A stretch of 64,000 bases of DNA from Microcaldota archaeon. GTDB taxonomy: Archaea > Micrarchaeota > Micrarchaeia > Micrarchaeales > Micrarchaeaceae. Numbering within the stretch: the stretch's first letter is position 1; each line of letters begins with the position of its first letter. Under the pieces are notes generated by a model, which had not been told where the DNA came from, did no database searches, and worked only from the letters and a program-made list of their open reading frames with translations. The position numbers and the translations under genes are program-made. This document shows, piece after piece, positions 1-8,758 of the stretch. Location: assembly GCA_021828345.1 (NCBI GenBank), contig JAJZJI010000001.1, positions 1 through 64,000 of the forward strand, given 5' to 3'.

Positions 1-1248
1 GTGGTAGAGATGAAAGAATTAAAATTTGTGGATGTTGGGGAGGGAATAACTGAGGGCAATATACATAAGTGGCTCGTTAAGGATAATGATGATGTAAAAG
101 AGGATCAGCCTGTTGTAGAAATAGAGACCGATAAAGCAGTGGTAAATATACCGGCGCCAATATCTGGTAAGATAAAAATAATATCAAAACCCGGTCCTGT
201 TAAGGTCGGTGACGTGCTTGCATATTTTGGAACGGCAGAGGAATTAAAGGGCACTATAAAATCTGATGTGTTAAATGTTATTGTAACGCAGGACAAATCG
301 GATAAGCCATCTTCAATTGCAAAAGCTGTTGCTATAGAACCAAAGCGCAACGAATCCATTAAGGAAGTACTTGCAACCCCCGCTGTGCGTAAACTGGCGC
401 ATGATCTTAATATCGATTTAAATACTGTTGTGGGTACAGGGCCGAATGGGCGCATAATGGAGAATGATATAAGAATACGTGCAAGAGATAATTCCCCTAT
501 ACATACGGTGCCAATATACTCAGAAGCTAAAGAAGAATTGCATAAAAATAGAGTTGAACGTGTGCCTATGTCTCAGGTTAGAAAGGCAATAGCAAAGAAT
601 ATGGAATTATCCTGGACTATACCAAGAGCTGTGCATATGGATAAGATAGATGCTACATATCTTGCAAAAATATTGGAGAAGGAGAAGCCTAAATTTGCAA
701 AGAAGAATGTTAAATTAACATTCTTACCGTTTATAATAAAAGCGGTAGTTGGGGCATTGAAAGAGAATGAGCGTTTTAATTCTAGTTATGATAAGGAAAA
801 ACAGGAGATAATATTAAAACGCTACTATAATATAGGACTTGCAGTAGAGGCGGATGATGGACTACGTGTTGCTGTTATAAAGGATGCTGACAAAAAGGGC
901 ATTGCAAAAATAGCAAAGGAGATAGTTGATCTTGCCGAAAAGGTGCGCAATAAGAGTATAAGTATAGAGGAGATGAGCGATAGCACATTTACAATAACTA
1001 ATATAGGCAGCTTGGGTGGTGGATATCTATCTGTGCCAATGATAAATTATCCTGATGTGGCAATACTGGGTATACATTTTATTAGGGATGTGCCTATGGT
1101 TAAGGAGAACCAAATTGTTATTGGAAAAGAACTGCCATTCTCTTTGACATTTGATCATAGGGTTGTCGATGGCGCAGAAGCGGTAAGATTTGGGAATCTT
1201 ATAAAGGAGTATATTGAGGATCCTGAGTTTTTGGAGATTTCAGATTGA
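1..1248 (+). CDS. 2-oxoacid dehydrogenase complex E2, dihydrolipoamide acyltransferase
   Basis: E2 core enzyme that moves the acyl group from lipoate to CoA in a pyruvate or branched-chain 2-oxoacid dehydrogenase complex. One lipoyl domain occupies about residues 5-80, with the lipoylated Lys45 in ETDKAVV. A peripheral subunit-binding domain lies at about 124-158 (ATPAVRKLA...GTGPNGRI). The catalytic domain runs from about 185 to the end with the FDHRVVDG motif (His386, Asp390). The reading frame begins with GTG at the first base of the window, so the true start could be that GTG, the ATG at base 10, or further upstream; E1 subunits would be expected just outside. It is followed by E3 and, at 29.8 kb, a lipoate ligase-like gene. 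Substrate specificity cannot be read from E2 alone. Confidence 0.93.
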   Translation: MVEMKELKFVDVGEGITEGNIHKWLVKDNDDVKEDQPVVEIETDKAVVNIPAPISGKIKIISKPGPVKVGDVLAYFGTAEELKGTIKSDVLNVIVTQDKSDKPSSIAKAVAIEPKRNESIKEVLATPAVRKLAHDLNIDLNTVVGTGPNGRIMENDIRIRARDNSPIHTVPIYSEAKEELHKNRVERVPMSQVRKAIAKNMELSWTIPRAVHMDKIDATYLAKILEKEKPKFAKKNVKLTFLPFIIKAVVGALKENERFNSSYDKEKQEIILKRYYNIGLAVEADDGLRVAVIKDADKKGIAKIAKEIVDLAEKVRNKSISIEEMSDSTFTITNIGSLGGGYLSVPMINYPDVAILGIHFIRDVPMVKENQIVIGKELPFSLTFDHRVVDGAEAVRFGNLIKEYIEDPEFLEISD

Positions 1249-1253
1249 TTTTT

Positions 1254-1406
1254 ATGGCTAATCAGGGTGCGGGTCAAGGGTGTGAATGTGGTGGCGGATG
1301 TGTGTGCGGGTGTAGAAATGGATGCAATTGTAAAATCAATTGTGAATGCGGCTGCACCTGTGCTGAGCGTAGGGCACAGTCAAAGGAAGAAAATGATAAT
1401 TTTTAA
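1254..1406 (+). CDS. 50-residue Cys-rich protein, metallothionein-like
   Basis: Small ORF starting at ATG 1254, only 5 bases after the E2 stop, ending TAA 1404-1406. The 50-residue product has 11 cysteines between residues 10 and 36, spaced CxC-x3-CxCxC-x3-CxC-x3-CxCxCxC and separated mainly by Gly, Asn and Glu, followed by a charged tail. Such CxC arrays chelate soft metals (Zn, Cu, Cd) in metallothioneins. The periodic cysteines and the tight fit between E2 and E3 argue for a real gene, but I recognise no family. A role in metal buffering, or in redox chemistry with the dihydrolipoamide system, is inference. Confidence 0.6.
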   Translation: MANQGAGQGCECGGGCVCGCRNGCNCKINCECGCTCAERRAQSKEENDNF

Positions 1407-1418
1407 ATAAAATAGGTT

Positions 1419-2798
1419 ATGTATATGGTTATGGGTTCTATACCTGAGAATGTTGATGTTGCAATAATAGGAGGCGGCGTTGGCGGTTATATCGCTGCAA
1501 TACGCGCAGCTCAGCTCGGTAAGAGTGTTGCTCTAATAGAAAAGCACAAACTGGGTGGGCATTGTTTAAATTATGCGTGTATACCTTCGAAGACGCTAAT
1601 ACACATATCTGATATATATGATAGTATAAAAGAGTCATCAAAATTTGGAATAAGTGTAAATGGTCTTGCAATAGATGCTAAAAAAATGTATGAATGGCGC
1701 GTTTCGGTCTCAAAGAAATTGGAGCAGGGCGTCGCATTTTTATGTAAATCAAATAATATAGATATATTTAATGCTGAAGCTACCTTCTTATCCTCAAATA
1801 AATTACAGTTAACTGATGGCATTGAAATAGATTTTAAAAAAGCAATAATTGCAACCGGTTCAGAGCCAATACCTCTAAAGGGATTTGACTATTCGGATAA
1901 AATAGTGGATTACAAAAAGGCATTGCTATTAGATTATATACCAAAAAATATGGCAATTATAGGGGCTGGGTATGTGGCGGTTGAGATCGGAATAATGTAT
2001 GCAAAATTAGGTTCAAATGTATCAATAATTGCGCGCTCTGATATACTATCAAAATTCGATCAGGAAGCTGTGTCATATGTAAAGAAGAGAATGGAGTCCT
2101 TAAATATAAAAATATATAAAAAATCAAATCCTATTAGTTTTGATTCAAATATCTTAAAGTTAGATAATAATGAAAATATAAGTGCTGATATACTTGTTGT
2201 TGCAATAGGTCTATTGCCATATACAACTGGTTTAGGGCTTTCTAATACAAAAATAAAGCAGGATGATAAGGGCTTTATACTTACAAATAAAACAATGCTC
2301 ACAAGCGATGAAAATATCTATGCAATAGGCGATGTTGCTGGTGAGCCTATGCTTGCACATAAAGCAATGCGTCAAGGTGTGGTTGCGGGTGAGGCCGCAT
2401 CGGGCATCTCATCAAGCTATGAGAATATTGTAGTGCCAGCTGTAATATTTTCTGATCCGGAAATAGCAATAGCTGGAAGGCTTGAGGGTGATGGGATAAT
2501 GACTACAAAGTTTCCACTTAGTGCTCTAGGCAGAGCAATTGCGCTAGATAGCACTAATGGTTTTGTTAAAATAGCATACAATGAGGATAATATAATAAAA
2601 GGGGTTGAGATAGTTTCAAGAGATGCAAACGCTATGATAAGCGAGGCCGCGCTTGCAATAGAGATGGGTGCAACACTTGAGGATATAGCGGATACTATTC
2701 ATCCACATCCTACATTTAGTGAATCTATAATGGAGGCTGCAGAAAGCGCACTGGGCCGTGGTATACACTTTTTCGATTCAACAAAAATCAAAAAATGA
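1419..2798 (+). CDS. lpdA: dihydrolipoamide dehydrogenase (E3)
   Basis: Flavoprotein disulfide reductase that reoxidises dihydrolipoamide on E2 and passes electrons to NAD+. An FAD-binding Rossmann motif (IIGGGVGGY) lies near residue 17. The redox-active disulfide is Cys49/Cys54 in GGHCLNYACIPSK. A second nucleotide-binding motif (IIGAGYVAVEIG) and the C-terminal active-site HPHPTFSE are present. Length is normal for the family (459 residues). ATG codons at 1419, 1425 and 1431 are all possible starts. It sits 12 nt after the Cys-rich ORF and belongs to the E2 operon. Confidence 0.95.
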   Translation: MYMVMGSIPENVDVAIIGGGVGGYIAAIRAAQLGKSVALIEKHKLGGHCLNYACIPSKTLIHISDIYDSIKESSKFGISVNGLAIDAKKMYEWRVSVSKKLEQGVAFLCKSNNIDIFNAEATFLSSNKLQLTDGIEIDFKKAIIATGSEPIPLKGFDYSDKIVDYKKALLLDYIPKNMAIIGAGYVAVEIGIMYAKLGSNVSIIARSDILSKFDQEAVSYVKKRMESLNIKIYKKSNPISFDSNILKLDNNENISADILVVAIGLLPYTTGLGLSNTKIKQDDKGFILTNKTMLTSDENIYAIGDVAGEPMLAHKAMRQGVVAGEAASGISSSYENIVVPAVIFSDPEIAIAGRLEGDGIMTTKFPLSALGRAIALDSTNGFVKIAYNEDNIIKGVEIVSRDANAMISEAALAIEMGATLEDIADTIHPHPTFSESIMEAAESALGRGIHFFDSTKIKK

Positions 2799-2813
2799 GG
2801 CAAATAGATAATT

Positions 2814-3554
2814 ATGGAATATAATCTTTTCAAAAATGATAAGTTAAAGACCTCTTATGGAAATATAAGTATGATAAATAACAGCGTTGAAAACGGCCCG
2901 TTGCTATTACTTCTGCACGGACTCGGGGCTACATACTCTGTATGGTCAAAGATGATACCGCTTATAAATGAGAACATACATATATGCGCTATAGATTTTT
3001 TAGGTCATGGAGACTCTGATAGGCCTAATATAACATATGATATAAAAGTTCAGTCTAATATCGTCTTGGAAGTAATTGAGAACATAACGAATATGTATGA
3101 TACAAAATCTAACTTTTTGATGGGTAATTCGTATGGTGCCTGGGTTGCAGCTTATAATGCCATGTCAAATAAATTAAGTGGCATAATACTTGAGGATATG
3201 GCAGGATTTGCAGGCTTTTTTTCTGATAAGAGTCCGTTAGAACTTAAGAAATATAAGAATGCACTTCTAAGCAGCATACTCTTAATGAATAGCAATTCTG
3301 AGAATGTTATAAGTAGCATAATAAATTCGGATATTCCATCAAATATATTAGACTGCGCATCGCTCTCAAAAATTGATTCTAAAGTTGAGATAATATGGGG
3401 TAAGGAGGATAAAATACTTGATAGTAAATATGCACATATGATTTCAGAATGCATAAAGGGTTCACATGTTGATATCATAGAGGGTGCAGGACATGCGCCT
3501 CATTATTCAAAGGCTCATGAGGTTTCTAATATCGTAAATAAATTTATATTTTGA
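2814..3554 (+). CDS. alpha/beta hydrolase
   Basis: Alpha/beta-hydrolase-fold protein of 246 residues. LLLLHGLGATYSVW forms the oxyanion-hole HG region, GNSYGAW carries the nucleophile Ser (GxSxG), GKEDKIL carries the acid, and GAGHAPHYS the catalytic His. Substrate is unknown; these enzymes act on esters, thioesters or C-C bonds. It lies 15 nt after lpdA and overlaps or abuts nadK, so it is co-transcribed with the E2-E3 genes. A thioesterase or acyl-hydrolase role linked to the 2-oxoacid complex is possible but only inferred from position. Confidence 0.85.
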   Translation: MEYNLFKNDKLKTSYGNISMINNSVENGPLLLLLHGLGATYSVWSKMIPLINENIHICAIDFLGHGDSDRPNITYDIKVQSNIVLEVIENITNMYDTKSNFLMGNSYGAWVAAYNAMSNKLSGIILEDMAGFAGFFSDKSPLELKKYKNALLSSILLMNSNSENVISSIINSDIPSNILDCASLSKIDSKVEIIWGKEDKILDSKYAHMISECIKGSHVDIIEGAGHAPHYSKAHEVSNIVNKFIF

Positions 3555-3568
3555 TATATGTTGGTTTT

Positions 3569-4339
3569 ATGAGAATAAAAATAGTATCAAAGAAAGCGTA
3601 TAAGGAGATACGTTTGTTAGAAAATGCATTTGATATCGTTAAGAAAAAACCTGACATATGTATTGCGATAGGTGGCGATGGCACGTTTATGAATGCCGCA
3701 AAGGCATGCGATTGCCCAATACTTCCAATACGAACTAATGAGATAGGAAGTCTTGGTTATTATGCGGATGTGTCATTAAACGATATGACTAAAGTGATAT
3801 CTCTACTTAAAGCGCATAACTATAATATAGAACCATTATCAAAAAAACTTGTCGTGCATTATAAAAATAATAGTTATTATGCAATAAATGAGATACTTTT
3901 AAGGAATATAGCAGAAGAGATATATTTTAGCATAAAAGAGATCGATGGAAGAAGAAAGATTAAGATATCTCCATTCATAATAGCTGGTGATGGTATGCTC
4001 ATAACAAGCGTTATGGGTTCTACTGCATATAATAGATCAGCAAGGGGGCCTATAATAACTAGTCCTAAAGTGATGTGCATAACATTTATTAATCCTGATG
4101 GACCATATACTAATCCGATAATAATAGATGAATCTTCGCTGCTTGAGATAACAGTTGAGAAATATCATGGAAATCTTAGGGCGGATACGGAAGATATAGG
4201 GCGCTTGCAGGTGGGCGACTCTTTTAGGGTAAGCCTTTCTGATAGGACATTAAATGTTGTTAGATTTCCCTCAATGCGTGAATCTTTTAGTAGCAAATTA
4301 AAACGTATGACATTAAATAAGTTTATAGAAAAAATATGA
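3569..4339 (+). CDS. nadK: NAD kinase
   Basis: ATP- or polyphosphate-dependent NAD kinase that makes NADP+. The signature GGDGTFMNAAK near the N-terminus is the conserved GGDGT nucleotide motif, followed by the NEIGSLGYY segment; the C-terminal half contains GDGMLITSVMGSTAYNRSA, the second conserved block. Start ATG 3569 is chosen over a TTG at 3551 because the protein then begins MRIKIVSKKAY, normal for the family. Its stop overlaps the next start as ATGA, so it is translationally coupled to the NAD(P)H-dependent oxidoreductase downstream. Confidence 0.92.
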   Translation: MRIKIVSKKAYKEIRLLENAFDIVKKKPDICIAIGGDGTFMNAAKACDCPILPIRTNEIGSLGYYADVSLNDMTKVISLLKAHNYNIEPLSKKLVVHYKNNSYYAINEILLRNIAEEIYFSIKEIDGRRKIKISPFIIAGDGMLITSVMGSTAYNRSARGPIITSPKVMCITFINPDGPYTNPIIIDESSLLEITVEKYHGNLRADTEDIGRLQVGDSFRVSLSDRTLNVVRFPSMRESFSSKLKRMTLNKFIEKI

Positions 4340-5091
4340 TATTGGGTAATACAATGGCAGCTACACCACATAATATATCGATAAATCAGAAACCATATGT
4401 TATAAATGATATAATAAAAGCAACACCTGACGTTACTGTATTTAGATTCAAAGCGGAGGATAATACTACTTTAAATTTTGATCCAGGCATGTTTGTGATG
4501 CTCACTTACGTTGATAAAAGTAATAATGAGAAAATAACAAGGGCATTCTCAATTGCGTCAGAGCCTAATGGTCAAACGGTTGATTTTTACATACATATGG
4601 TGCATGGTAAATTAACATCAAAGATGGAGAGCGCCGCAATAGGCGATAGATATTTTATGACAGGTCCTTACGGCCAATTTAGGTTTATACCTGAGGAGGA
4701 TAAGAAGGTAATGTTTATAGCTGGTGGAACGGGTCTTGCTCCATTTATGTCGATGCTTAAAAAGATTGAGAAAGAGTCTCTTAGTACCGATGTTGTACTA
4801 TTATATAGCATACGCTTTCCAACAGAAGTGATAATGGGAGATGAATTAAAGGAAATAGAAAGAAAGATACATATGAAAACTATAATAACGGTGACGCGTC
4901 CAGAATCTACAGATAATTGGGATGGTGAATGTGGTCATATTAATGCTGATATGATTAAAAAGTATGCCCCGGACTTTATGGAGAGAACTGCATATATTTG
5001 CGGTCCATTAAACTTTGTAAAGGCTATGAAAGAGTCCTTAGAAGCATTGAATGTTCCAAATATAAAAATAAAAGCGGATGTTTGGGGTTAA
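4336..5091 (+). CDS. ferredoxin-NADP reductase-like FAD/NAD(P)-binding oxidoreductase
   Basis: Flavin reductase of the ferredoxin-NADP+ reductase superfamily, 251 residues. The N-terminal beta-barrel has the FAD motif RAFSIAS (RxYS-like) followed by YGQFRF; the NAD(P) domain has GGTGLAPFMSML and ends with the AYICGPLNFVKAMKE block. No [2Fe-2S] domain follows, so it resembles stand-alone reductases passing electrons between NAD(P)H and ferredoxin or another carrier. It overlaps nadK by 4 nt, so it plausibly uses the NADPH made there. ATG 4354 is an alternative start. Confidence 0.88.
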   Translation: MILGNTMAATPHNISINQKPYVINDIIKATPDVTVFRFKAEDNTTLNFDPGMFVMLTYVDKSNNEKITRAFSIASEPNGQTVDFYIHMVHGKLTSKMESAAIGDRYFMTGPYGQFRFIPEEDKKVMFIAGGTGLAPFMSMLKKIEKESLSTDVVLLYSIRFPTEVIMGDELKEIERKIHMKTIITVTRPESTDNWDGECGHINADMIKKYAPDFMERTAYICGPLNFVKAMKESLEALNVPNIKIKADVWG

Positions 5092-5149
5092 AACTAACTA
5101 CAATATTTATATCAGATAAATATACAAGAAGAGCTGCATTTAGTATTCG

Positions 5150-5845
5150 TTATACTTTGTCTAGCCTCTGTTTTATCTCATCTATGCTTAGCTTTGTGGC
5201 AATTAATGGTATTTTTTCCATTTGAGCAAGCTTTATTGCAAGTCTATCTATGCTTGTTAAACCCTGTATAACTACGACTTTTGGTTTAATAGGAGCAACT
5301 CTTATAACTACCATTGGTGATCTTCCAGTTGATACATTCTCGAATATAAACGCGCGCTCTGTAGTACTTCCAAATAATTTAGGATACTCTTGCGGAGATA
5401 TTTCAAGTATGACTCTTAGGCTATCTATTGTAGTATAACCAAAAAGGTTTGTAGAGTTAAGATAATTGAGATTTGCTATAATTTTGCCCTCTATTATTCT
5501 ATTGAAATCTATACCACTAAGAGGCGTTGAAAAATCTTTGATATTATAAAATGGTACGTTTGGATCCGGTTTTTCCATTGACATATTTGCAAGGCCGCGT
5601 ATTACATTGCTGCCCCTACTCTCATCTATTGTAAATAACGCTTCAATAAATCGTTTTATTACTCCAACGCCAGGACTTAATCTTCTATTGCTCTCGTAAT
5701 CACTAATAGTTGACGTCGTTATTCGTATGCTTTTGGCTAGCTCTACTTGTGATATACCAAATAATTCTCTCCATTTTTTCATTGCGCTGCCTGGGCTATC
5801 AGAAAGCGCTATTTCCCCAGCAATCCTCTCTTTTAAGTCTTCCAT
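5150..5845 (-). CDS. archaeal HTH transcriptional regulator, COG1709-like
   Basis: A 231-residue regulator with an N-terminal XRE-type helix-turn-helix (about residues 20-75: KWRELFGISQVELAKSI then TTSTISDYESNRR) and a C-terminal alpha/beta domain (about 90-230) with segments such as SPMVVIRVAPIKP and KVVVIQG. This arrangement matches a conserved archaeal family of predicted transcription regulators whose ligand is unknown. It is convergent with the oxidoreductase at 4336 and followed on the same strand by MBL and membrane-protein genes. Target operons cannot be inferred. Confidence 0.85.
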   Translation of the reverse strand: MEDLKERIAGEIALSDSPGSAMKKWRELFGISQVELAKSIRITTSTISDYESNRRLSPGVGVIKRFIEALFTIDESRGSNVIRGLANMSMEKPDPNVPFYNIKDFSTPLSGIDFNRIIEGKIIANLNYLNSTNLFGYTTIDSLRVILEISPQEYPKLFGSTTERAFIFENVSTGRSPMVVIRVAPIKPKVVVIQGLTSIDRLAIKLAQMEKIPLIATKLSIDEIKQRLDKV

Positions 5846-5866
5846 ATTCTACACTTTTTATTTTAT

Positions 5867-6673
5867 TTACGTACTTGTCTTACCCTTTTTTTTACGTGGA
5901 CCTTTGGATTTGCGTGTACTTTTATAAGTTAAATTATTATTTGAATTGCTCGTTGGGCTTTTTATTTTGCTATATAACTTATCTCGTTCCTCAATATCTG
6001 TTGTGCTTACTGTAGTGCCATTTGGTGCAGCTGATGTATCTTTTTTAATTAAACCATATACTATGAGTGCAAGTCCGATAATGCCTATAATAAACAGGGC
6101 AGAATAAATCTCAAGTATCTGCGTGCCGAATCCTGAGAGCTTGCTATTATTGGAAATAGCATTTATAGGTGTTGGGGATATGTAATTTATGCTAACTTGG
6201 GCGTTTGTATTATTACTTAAATCATTGTCAAATACAAATATTGTATTTCCATAGAATGCAGAAGTTTTGTTGTAAAAGACTACACCATTTGTGGTTGAAC
6301 TAACATTCTGTGAAGATGCTCCATTTTGATATAAGAGCGCTGTTGTATTATGGAAGATACCAATGACTCCATCATTATTTAATGAATTGGCAATGGCATA
6401 ACCTTCATATGGGGACGTTCTTATTTTTGATTGCCATATGTTAAATCCTGTGCTATTGAATAGATATATGTCTATAGGTATATTAGATGAACCTAAGATT
6501 ACAAATAGTGTTCTATTACTTGTTATGTTAAATGCCATACTGCTATAGTTGCCATGTGCTATTGTGATATTTGATACTTGGAATGGACTAGATACGCTGC
6601 TAGGTGCAAATATACCTATAACAACAACGATAACGATAAGTAAAATGCCTATCAGCAAAATTTTTTTATTCAT
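5867..6673 (-). CDS. membrane-anchored extracytoplasmic protein
   Basis: Unrecognised protein with an N-terminal hydrophobic segment (KKILLIGILLIVIVVVIG), an Asn/Ser/Thr-rich beta-type ectodomain of about 160 residues with many N-glycosylation-type NxS/T sites, a second hydrophobic segment (about 195-215: ALFIIGIIGLALIVYGLI), and a basic Lys/Arg-rich cytoplasmic tail. The start at 6673 is preferred because GTGAT lies 4 nt upstream. Two membrane passes with an external loop imply a cell-surface role; function unknown. Confidence 0.7.
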   Translation of the reverse strand: MNKKILLIGILLIVIVVVIGIFAPSSVSSPFQVSNITIAHGNYSSMAFNITSNRTLFVILGSSNIPIDIYLFNSTGFNIWQSKIRTSPYEGYAIANSLNNDGVIGIFHNTTALLYQNGASSQNVSSTTNGVVFYNKTSAFYGNTIFVFDNDLSNNTNAQVSINYISPTPINAISNNSKLSGFGTQILEIYSALFIIGIIGLALIVYGLIKKDTSAAPNGTTVSTTDIEERDKLYSKIKSPTSNSNNNLTYKSTRKSKGPRKKKGKTST

Positions 6674-6722
6674 TGAAATCACTATATTATCGTACAAATC
6701 CTATAAAAAGATTAACTATTAA

Positions 6723-7712
6723 TCAAATGGCTGAACGTATTGTAATCTTTTTAGAAATTTTTATACTATCTTTGAATGCTTGCGCATTATATCCTTTAGC
6801 TTTAAGATTTTTTGCAAAAATCTCCTTATTTTGACCATAAGTAAATATGCGTTTTGCGCCTATTTCCTCTATATATGATGTCGCTTGGTTAAAATCTGCA
6901 TGGTCGCTTAATGCAAACTGCGCATTCATGTTAAAGCGCATGAATTTTGAAAAACCCGTAGCTATGGCCGTATAAATCTCCTTTTTATGTATACTTCTTA
7001 GAGCGTTAGATAACTCAAAAATTTTTCTTGTATCAACAATTCCAACAAAATTGTCCTTTAATTTTTCATCATAATTAATATCTCCATACGCATTATACTC
7101 GAGTTTAACGCCAAATGATCTATAAACACTATTAATTTTAGCTATTTTAGGCGAAACTACTGGAATTATTCCATTTCCGTTTAGTATACTTATTAACTCC
7201 TGTGCCTTGCCCATCGCAAATGCGCTAAAAAGCACTATGCCTCTATCTCGCATACGATCTGTCCATTCAAGCATGCAATTTTTTTGGTATTCTCTATCAT
7301 CAAAGGTTATATCTGGATATGGATATGTTGAATCTATTATTGCAATATCCGCTTGTGGTATTTGTATTCTTTTTGCTGTCTCTATATTATGTAATGTGTA
7401 ATCGCCGCTATAAACAATACTCTCACAATCATTATTGTTTATGTATATTTGCTTTGCTCCAAGCATATGTCCTGAATCTAAAAGTTCGATATTAAAATTA
7501 AAGTTTGAGATTTTGGGCATAATATTATACGCTTCTTTTATAAGTGCTATCGTCTCTATGCCCGCTATTACCCCTGTGGATTTTTTTGCAGCAGTTATAT
7601 GGTCTGTATGTGCATGAGAGATAAAATCAGAATGTGCTCCAATGCTTCTTTTATCGAGCGATATGCTATGCCCGTCTATATCAATCGTGAATGTCACCAA
7701 CACCCTATTCAC
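6723..7712 (-). CDS. metallo-beta-lactamase fold exonuclease/RNA-processing family
   Basis: Beta-lactamase-fold hydrolase of the type grouped with Ysh1/CPSF-like RNA and DNA nucleases. Zinc ligands are the HxHxDH motif at His33-His38 (HAHTDH), a GDYTLH aspartate/histidine block near residue 134, and a late SDHADF motif near residue 288. At 329 residues it matches the short archaeal 'predicted exonuclease' group that lacks the KH domains of aCPSF1. It starts with GTG 7712 and diverges from trxB. Nuclease activity is a family inference; the real substrate is unknown. Confidence 0.85.
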   Translation of the reverse strand: MNRVLVTFTIDIDGHSISLDKRSIGAHSDFISHAHTDHITAAKKSTGVIAGIETIALIKEAYNIMPKISNFNFNIELLDSGHMLGAKQIYINNNDCESIVYSGDYTLHNIETAKRIQIPQADIAIIDSTYPYPDITFDDREYQKNCMLEWTDRMRDRGIVLFSAFAMGKAQELISILNGNGIIPVVSPKIAKINSVYRSFGVKLEYNAYGDINYDEKLKDNFVGIVDTRKIFELSNALRSIHKKEIYTAIATGFSKFMRFNMNAQFALSDHADFNQATSYIEEIGAKRIFTYGQNKEIFAKNLKAKGYNAQAFKDSIKISKKITIRSAI

Positions 7713-7821
7713 ACCAATAATTTTTAAATGCTGCTAGAGGATTCTATTTATCGTTTATGACACTATACGATTTTAATGTGTAAAATATAAAAACTTGAAA
7801 AATAGAATATTAATGATATAT

Positions 7822-8745
7822 ATGGTAGAGAATTTGATAATAATAGGTTCAGGGCCTGCTGGGCTTACGGCTGCATTATATGCATCAAGGGAGGGATATG
7901 CACCTCTTGTAATTACTGGAGCTGTTGCTGGTGGTCAGCTTCTACTTACGACGGTTGTAGAAAACTACCCCGCATTTCCCGATGGTGTATTAGGTTCCGA
8001 ATTAATAGATCTTATGCGAGCACAGGCTGAGCGTTTTGGCACTAAATTTTTAGGAGAGGATGTTTTAGATATAGATACCTCTAAAAAACCCTTTACTATA
8101 AAGACAACTTCCAATACCTACCAGTCACACTCAATAATAATAGCAACGGGTGCCTCAGCTAGATGGTTAGGTATAGAATCAGAAAAACGTTTTATTGGAA
8201 AAGGCGTTAGTTCATGCGCCACGTGTGACGGGCCTTTCTTTAAAAATAAGGATGTTGTAGTTGTTGGTGGGGGGGATACCGCTATGGAGGATTCATTATT
8301 CTTGACAAAATTTGCAAAATCAGTAACTATATTACATAGGCGTGATTCTTTTAGGGCTAGCAAGATAATGCAAAATAAAGTGGTAAATAATTCGAAGATA
8401 AAAGTTTTATTTAATACGACTATAGAAGAAATAGTTGGTGATGTAAAGATAAGCGGTGTTAAAATAAAGGATATTAAGACGGGCTCAACAAGTCAGCTAT
8501 CTGTCGATGGCGTATTTGTTGCAATAGGTCATAAGCCTAATACCGAATTTTTGAAGAATAAATTAAAACTTGATGAGAACGGATATATTATAACAAAAAA
8601 TGAGGTTCTTACAGAAATAGAAGGCTTATTTGTTGCTGGGGATGTTGCGGATCATAGATATAGGCAGGCGATAACTGCGGCCGGCAGTGGTTGTAAGGCC
8701 GCATTGGAGGCACGCTCATATTTAATAGAATCCAATCTTGCATAA
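7822..8745 (+). CDS. trxB: thioredoxin reductase
   Basis: NADPH-dependent thioredoxin reductase of the low-molecular-weight type. It has an N-terminal FAD motif (IIIGSGPAGLTAALYASR), the redox CxxC in SSCATCDGPFF, the NADPH motif VVVGGGDTAMED and the C-terminal FAD-contact GLFVAGDVADH. Length (about 307 residues) is typical. In-frame starts exist at 7795 (TTG), 7813 and 7822 (ATG); 7822 gives the usual short N-terminus. It likely serves the thioredoxin and peroxiredoxin system (peroxiredoxin at 10.7 kb). Confidence 0.94.
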   Translation: MVENLIIIGSGPAGLTAALYASREGYAPLVITGAVAGGQLLLTTVVENYPAFPDGVLGSELIDLMRAQAERFGTKFLGEDVLDIDTSKKPFTIKTTSNTYQSHSIIIATGASARWLGIESEKRFIGKGVSSCATCDGPFFKNKDVVVVGGGDTAMEDSLFLTKFAKSVTILHRRDSFRASKIMQNKVVNNSKIKVLFNTTIEEIVGDVKISGVKIKDIKTGSTSQLSVDGVFVAIGHKPNTEFLKNKLKLDENGYIITKNEVLTEIEGLFVAGDVADHRYRQAITAAGSGCKAALEARSYLIESNLA

Positions 8746-8758
8746 TAAATTGGGGGTG

